Program-made: the position numbers and the translations under genes
Assembly (NCBI GenBank): GCA_016271365.2
Contig: CM057454.1
Location: 699,499,501 to 699,563,500 of the forward strand
Direction of reading: 5' to 3'
Length of the DNA stretch: 64,000 nt
DNA from: Neoceratodus forsteri
Lineage: Eukaryota; Chordata; Ceratodontiformes; Ceratodontidae
The notes under the pieces: generated by a model
The model's database searches: none
Told to the model about the DNA's origin: nothing
What the model saw: only the letters and a program-made list of their open reading frames with translations
Part shown: positions 63,758 through 64,000 of the stretch, piece after piece
Numbering within the stretch: the first letter of the stretch is position 1
How the letters are laid out: each line of letters starts with the position of its first letter

Positions 63758-63795
<38 letters not shown>
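63747..63795. repeat. (GA)n(GT)n microsatellite
   Basis: About 8 GA followed by about 16 GT repeats. A shorter GT tract with G-run follows at 63838-63855. Confidence 0.95.
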
Positions 63796-63796
<1 letters not shown>

Positions 63797-64000
63797 CTTC
63801 TTAAAACTAGTTATCTCCCCCCCAGATATGGGGGTGTGTTGTGTGTGTGTGGGGGGGAGAGAATTTAATTCCTATTTCTTATTAAGATGCCTTAGATGTT
63901 TTCAGTACATTAAGTTGTCATATTACACACTGAGAATTTATTGACATCTGTACATATTAAGTTGCATGGTCTTCATTTCTTGGTGGTCCTTGACAAGTAG

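Noticed and set aside
1..64000. CRISPR arrays, bacterial operons, riboswitches, rRNA and tRNA genes
   Set aside because: The regular repeats present are minisatellites, satellites and microsatellites; no cas-like genes, ribosome-binding-site-led gene strings or cloverleaf-like tRNA were found.
1..64000. Host protein-coding exons or endogenous retroviruses
   Set aside because: No frame resembles a conserved cellular protein exon with splice sites, and no LTR pair, gag, protease or retroviral RT motif was seen; all RT motifs are of LINE or Penelope type.

Overview
No host gene, rRNA or tRNA gene can be recognised in this window. It reads as intergenic or intronic DNA of a vertebrate with a large, repeat-rich genome. 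The lineages present are CR1 with an SGNH-esterase ORF1, L2-like LINEs with AAAT or TGAT tails, L1-like LINEs, a Penelope-like element with a GIY-YIG nuclease, Harbinger, hAT, a TTAA/T2-type MITE and a Crypton-type tyrosine recombinase. That mix fits an amphibian, or another large-genome vertebrate such as a lungfish, best. Species assignment is inference. Most coding stretches are broken by stops and frameshifts. The Crypton-like recombinase at 61.0-62.1 kb is the longest open frame, and the Penelope and Harbinger genes are the next best preserved.

Layout. 0-2.7 kb: antisense L1-like ORF1, then a CR1 ORF1 (esterase) remnant. 2.7-5.7 kb: unassigned, with one direct duplication. 5.7-10.9 kb: a nest in which an L2-like LINE is split by a CR1 copy and by a TA-flanked long-TIR DNA element that itself carries a CR1 fragment. 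11.06-12.89 kb: a foldback element whose core is two inverted minisatellite arrays. 12.9-15.7 kb: modular tandem DNA, a palindromic element abutting (TA)n, and CR1/L2 3' ends. 16.7-19.0 kb: palindromic satellite and a 1.3-kb foldback. 19.0-26.3 kb: an antisense CR1 interrupted by a SINE-like retroposon (12-bp TSD) and by a 3.3-kb hAT element (8-bp TSD); the endonuclease frame resumes exactly across the hAT. 26.3-30.5 kb: composite repeat, L2-like LINE, palindromic satellite, and two more foldbacks abutting (TA)n. 31-32.2 kb: an inverted partner of the 12.9-kb modular DNA. 32.2-41.7 kb: an antisense APE-type LINE broken by a second minisatellite foldback and by a complete-looking 6.3-kb Harbinger element. 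42-45.4 kb: composite and palindromic repeats with a CR1 copy. 45.4-47.6 kb: AT-rich DNA with a TTAA-flanked MITE. 48-56.5 kb: CR1, a Harbinger-like non-autonomous element, L2-like pieces and a hAT dimerisation domain. 56.5-64 kb: minisatellite, antisense L1-like ORF2, Penelope-like element, Crypton-like recombinase, a GC-rich hairpin, CR1 and a second Penelope 3' piece.

The most distinctive signal is a set of foldback (giant-palindrome) elements of at least two types. Type 1 has GGGTGGGATATTCA ends resembling the Harbinger element here, with inverted arrays of a 57-70-bp unit built on the dyad GGTCCA-N-TGGACC. Type 2 occurs four times, each abutting a (TA)n microsatellite on one side and lying near a short CCTGCACTCC-containing block on the other. 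Coordinates of element ends are exact where target-site duplications could be read and approximate elsewhere.
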